DNA of 55,164 nucleotides from the NCBI GenBank assembly GCA_022511045.1, contig JAFLSF010000009.1, positions 1-55,164 of the forward strand, given 5' to 3'. This document shows positions 54,327-55,164 of the stretch, in pieces. The stretch is from Prevotella sp. Its GTDB lineage: Bacteria; Bacteroidota; Bacteroidia; Bacteroidales; Bacteroidaceae. Each line of letters opens with the position of its first letter. Position 1 is the stretch's first letter. A model generated the notes under the pieces. That model searched no databases and was not told the origin of the DNA. It worked only from the letters and a program-made list of their open reading frames with translations. Position numbers and translations under genes: made by a program.

Positions 54327-54884
54327 TTAATTAGTAATCTTAAGTTTGAATTTCTTAACTTTTTCTAAATCAGAAGAAACGTCTTGGCTATCATCTTTAC
54401 TGCCAGTAAATTCCATAGTAATAGTTTCTTCGGGTTCACTCTCAAGGAATTCTTTAAACTCTTTTCCTTCAGAATCCCCAGAGCGCCATTCTCCATAGTT
54501 TGGGAGAAGTTCTTTTACATCAACACCTTTTTCTGTCTGTCCTATACCAATAATCCACATTTGGCCATATTCACTCAGCATAGAAGATGTATTAACTGTA
54601 CTTAAAAGCTTAAAAGTTATGCTCATAGCAGGCGAGCCGTATTTACTAATACCTTTTTCTGCATTTATAACTTCTACTTTTCCTTTAAGTTGGGAAGGCA
54701 AAATTACATCTTCCAGATTAAATGAAACATCTTTTATTGCTTCATTTGTTGTCTCCTCAGGTGTAGCGATTTCTTCTTCTGAAAAAAGTTCTTCTTCTAC
54801 TACCTCAACTTTACTTGTCTTTGAAGAACAAGACATCAACCCTGTGAGCAGAACTACTGCCATCACTAAACTAATTTTTTTCAT
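54327..54884 (-). CDS. Lipoprotein of unknown function
   Basis: A 185-residue protein with signal MKKISLVMAVVLLTGLMSCSS and a lipobox cysteine in LMSC. Residues 25-50 are glutamate-rich and flexible. The rest is beta-rich (DVILPSQLKGKVEVINAEKG, AMSITFKLLSTVN) and ends EKVKKFKLKITN. No domain recognised. Its stop abuts the start of the 124-residue lipoprotein gene; both are AT-rich compared with the core genes. Probably periplasmic-facing or surface-exposed. Confidence 0.8.
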   Translation of the reverse strand: MKKISLVMAVVLLTGLMSCSSKTSKVEVVEEELFSEEEIATPEETTNEAIKDVSFNLEDVILPSQLKGKVEVINAEKGISKYGSPAMSITFKLLSTVNTSSMLSEYGQMWIIGIGQTEKGVDVKELLPNYGEWRSGDSEGKEFKEFLESEPEETITMEFTGSKDDSQDVSSDLEKVKKFKLKITN

Positions 54885-54893
54885 AGTTAATAA

Positions 54894-55097
54894 TTATTTA
54901 AATTTAAAGCCTACTCTATTCTTAGGATTTTCGGCATTCTCCCTTTTCTGTATTACGTCTCTATTTAGATGCTTATATGGCACAAAGAGTGTGAGCCTTC
55001 TTGACATTCTCTGTCTGAAGGTTCTGGAATACCCGTATGCGTAAGAATGAAAAATCAGCTCACACCTGCAAGTATATATATTAGCTTGCGCCATCAA
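54894..55097 (-). CDS. Possible small basic protein, 67 residues (doubtful)
   Basis: An open frame ending 9 nt before the lipoprotein ATG. The translation MMAQANIYTCRCELIFHSYA is followed by a strongly basic part (FRQRMSRRLTLF). It has no recognised domain, and I cannot tell whether it is a gene, part of a repeat, or a fragment. No promoter matching the consensus was found in 55098-55164, though the window ends there. Confidence 0.3.
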   Translation of the reverse strand: MMAQANIYTCRCELIFHSYAYGYSRTFRQRMSRRLTLFVPYKHLNRDVIQKRENAENPKNRVGFKFK

Positions 55098-55164
55098 AGG
55101 GCAAACGTGATATATGCTACTGCAGGAGGAACAGCTTTCAGACTTTTCGCCCGCATACTTTGAA

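Overview
The window looks like a chromosomal segment of a Bacteroidales bacterium, most likely Prevotella or a close relative. The support is direct and consistent: repeated promoters of the Bacteroidetes form TTTG-N19/20-TAnnTTTG, few Shine-Dalgarno sequences, a GltD-type fusion flavoprotein, a class III fructose bisphosphatase, a membrane pyrophosphatase, an EFR1-type ferredoxin, a two-component-type propeller sensor, and pyrB followed by pyrI. No rRNA, tRNA, CRISPR array, insertion sequence or prophage was seen. Most of the window is core metabolism and housekeeping.

Layout. 1-3718 (+): end of leuA, then leuC, leuD and a second DRE-TIM synthase (citramalate synthase-like), a leucine/isoleucine precursor operon without leuB. 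3746-4549 (-): EFR1 flavodoxin-ferredoxin. 4550-5048: non-coding, with a 7-unit array of 22-nt interrupted palindromes. 5049-8585 (-): a frameshifted TIGR04076-like gene and an AT-rich pair of DUF262 genes, a likely acquired defence module. 8645-15824 (-): mnmE, nucleoside phosphorylase, TtcA-like PP-loop protein, DUF486 membrane protein, NfnAB/GltD-like fusion and serS. 15902-26293 (-): eleven closely spaced genes, read as purU-hisH-hisA-hisF-hisIE-ftsE-lysC-lysA-GT-fbp-folK, behind one good promoter at purU. 26688-34214: iron alcohol dehydrogenase, rarA, an acidic-tailed protein of unknown function, hppA, a YihY-family protein and RNase P RNA. 34505-38788 (-): glycogen synthase then alpha-glucan phosphorylase. 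38921-47314: secreted small protein, ispE, Crp/Fnr regulator, lepA, HD-domain protein, menA, a 51-residue membrane peptide and a class A penicillin-binding protein. 47423-53855 (+): pyrB-pyrI, glyA, a kinase-less propeller sensor, and ribE behind a long structured leader. 53952-54884 (-): two small lipoproteins.

Most unusual features: (1) three intergenic arrays at 4750-4903, 26484-26593 and 44610-44697 share an exact 22-nt period built as 6-nt arm, 5-nt centre, 6-nt arm, 5-nt spacer. The centre is mostly ATAGG/ATAGT, and arm sequences change together in ways that keep the palindrome. (2) A 10-bp closing helix encloses about 180 nt of apparently structured RNA upstream of ribE that does not match the FMN riboswitch consensus. 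(3) Two tandem DUF262 proteins, only one of which carries the DUF1524/HNH-like end. (4) Three neighbouring genes have a -7 box only 7-8 nt before the start codon, which suggests leaderless mRNAs; the rnpB 5' end in the same window gives the calibration.

All calls were made by eye from sequence and translation. No database search or folding program was run.
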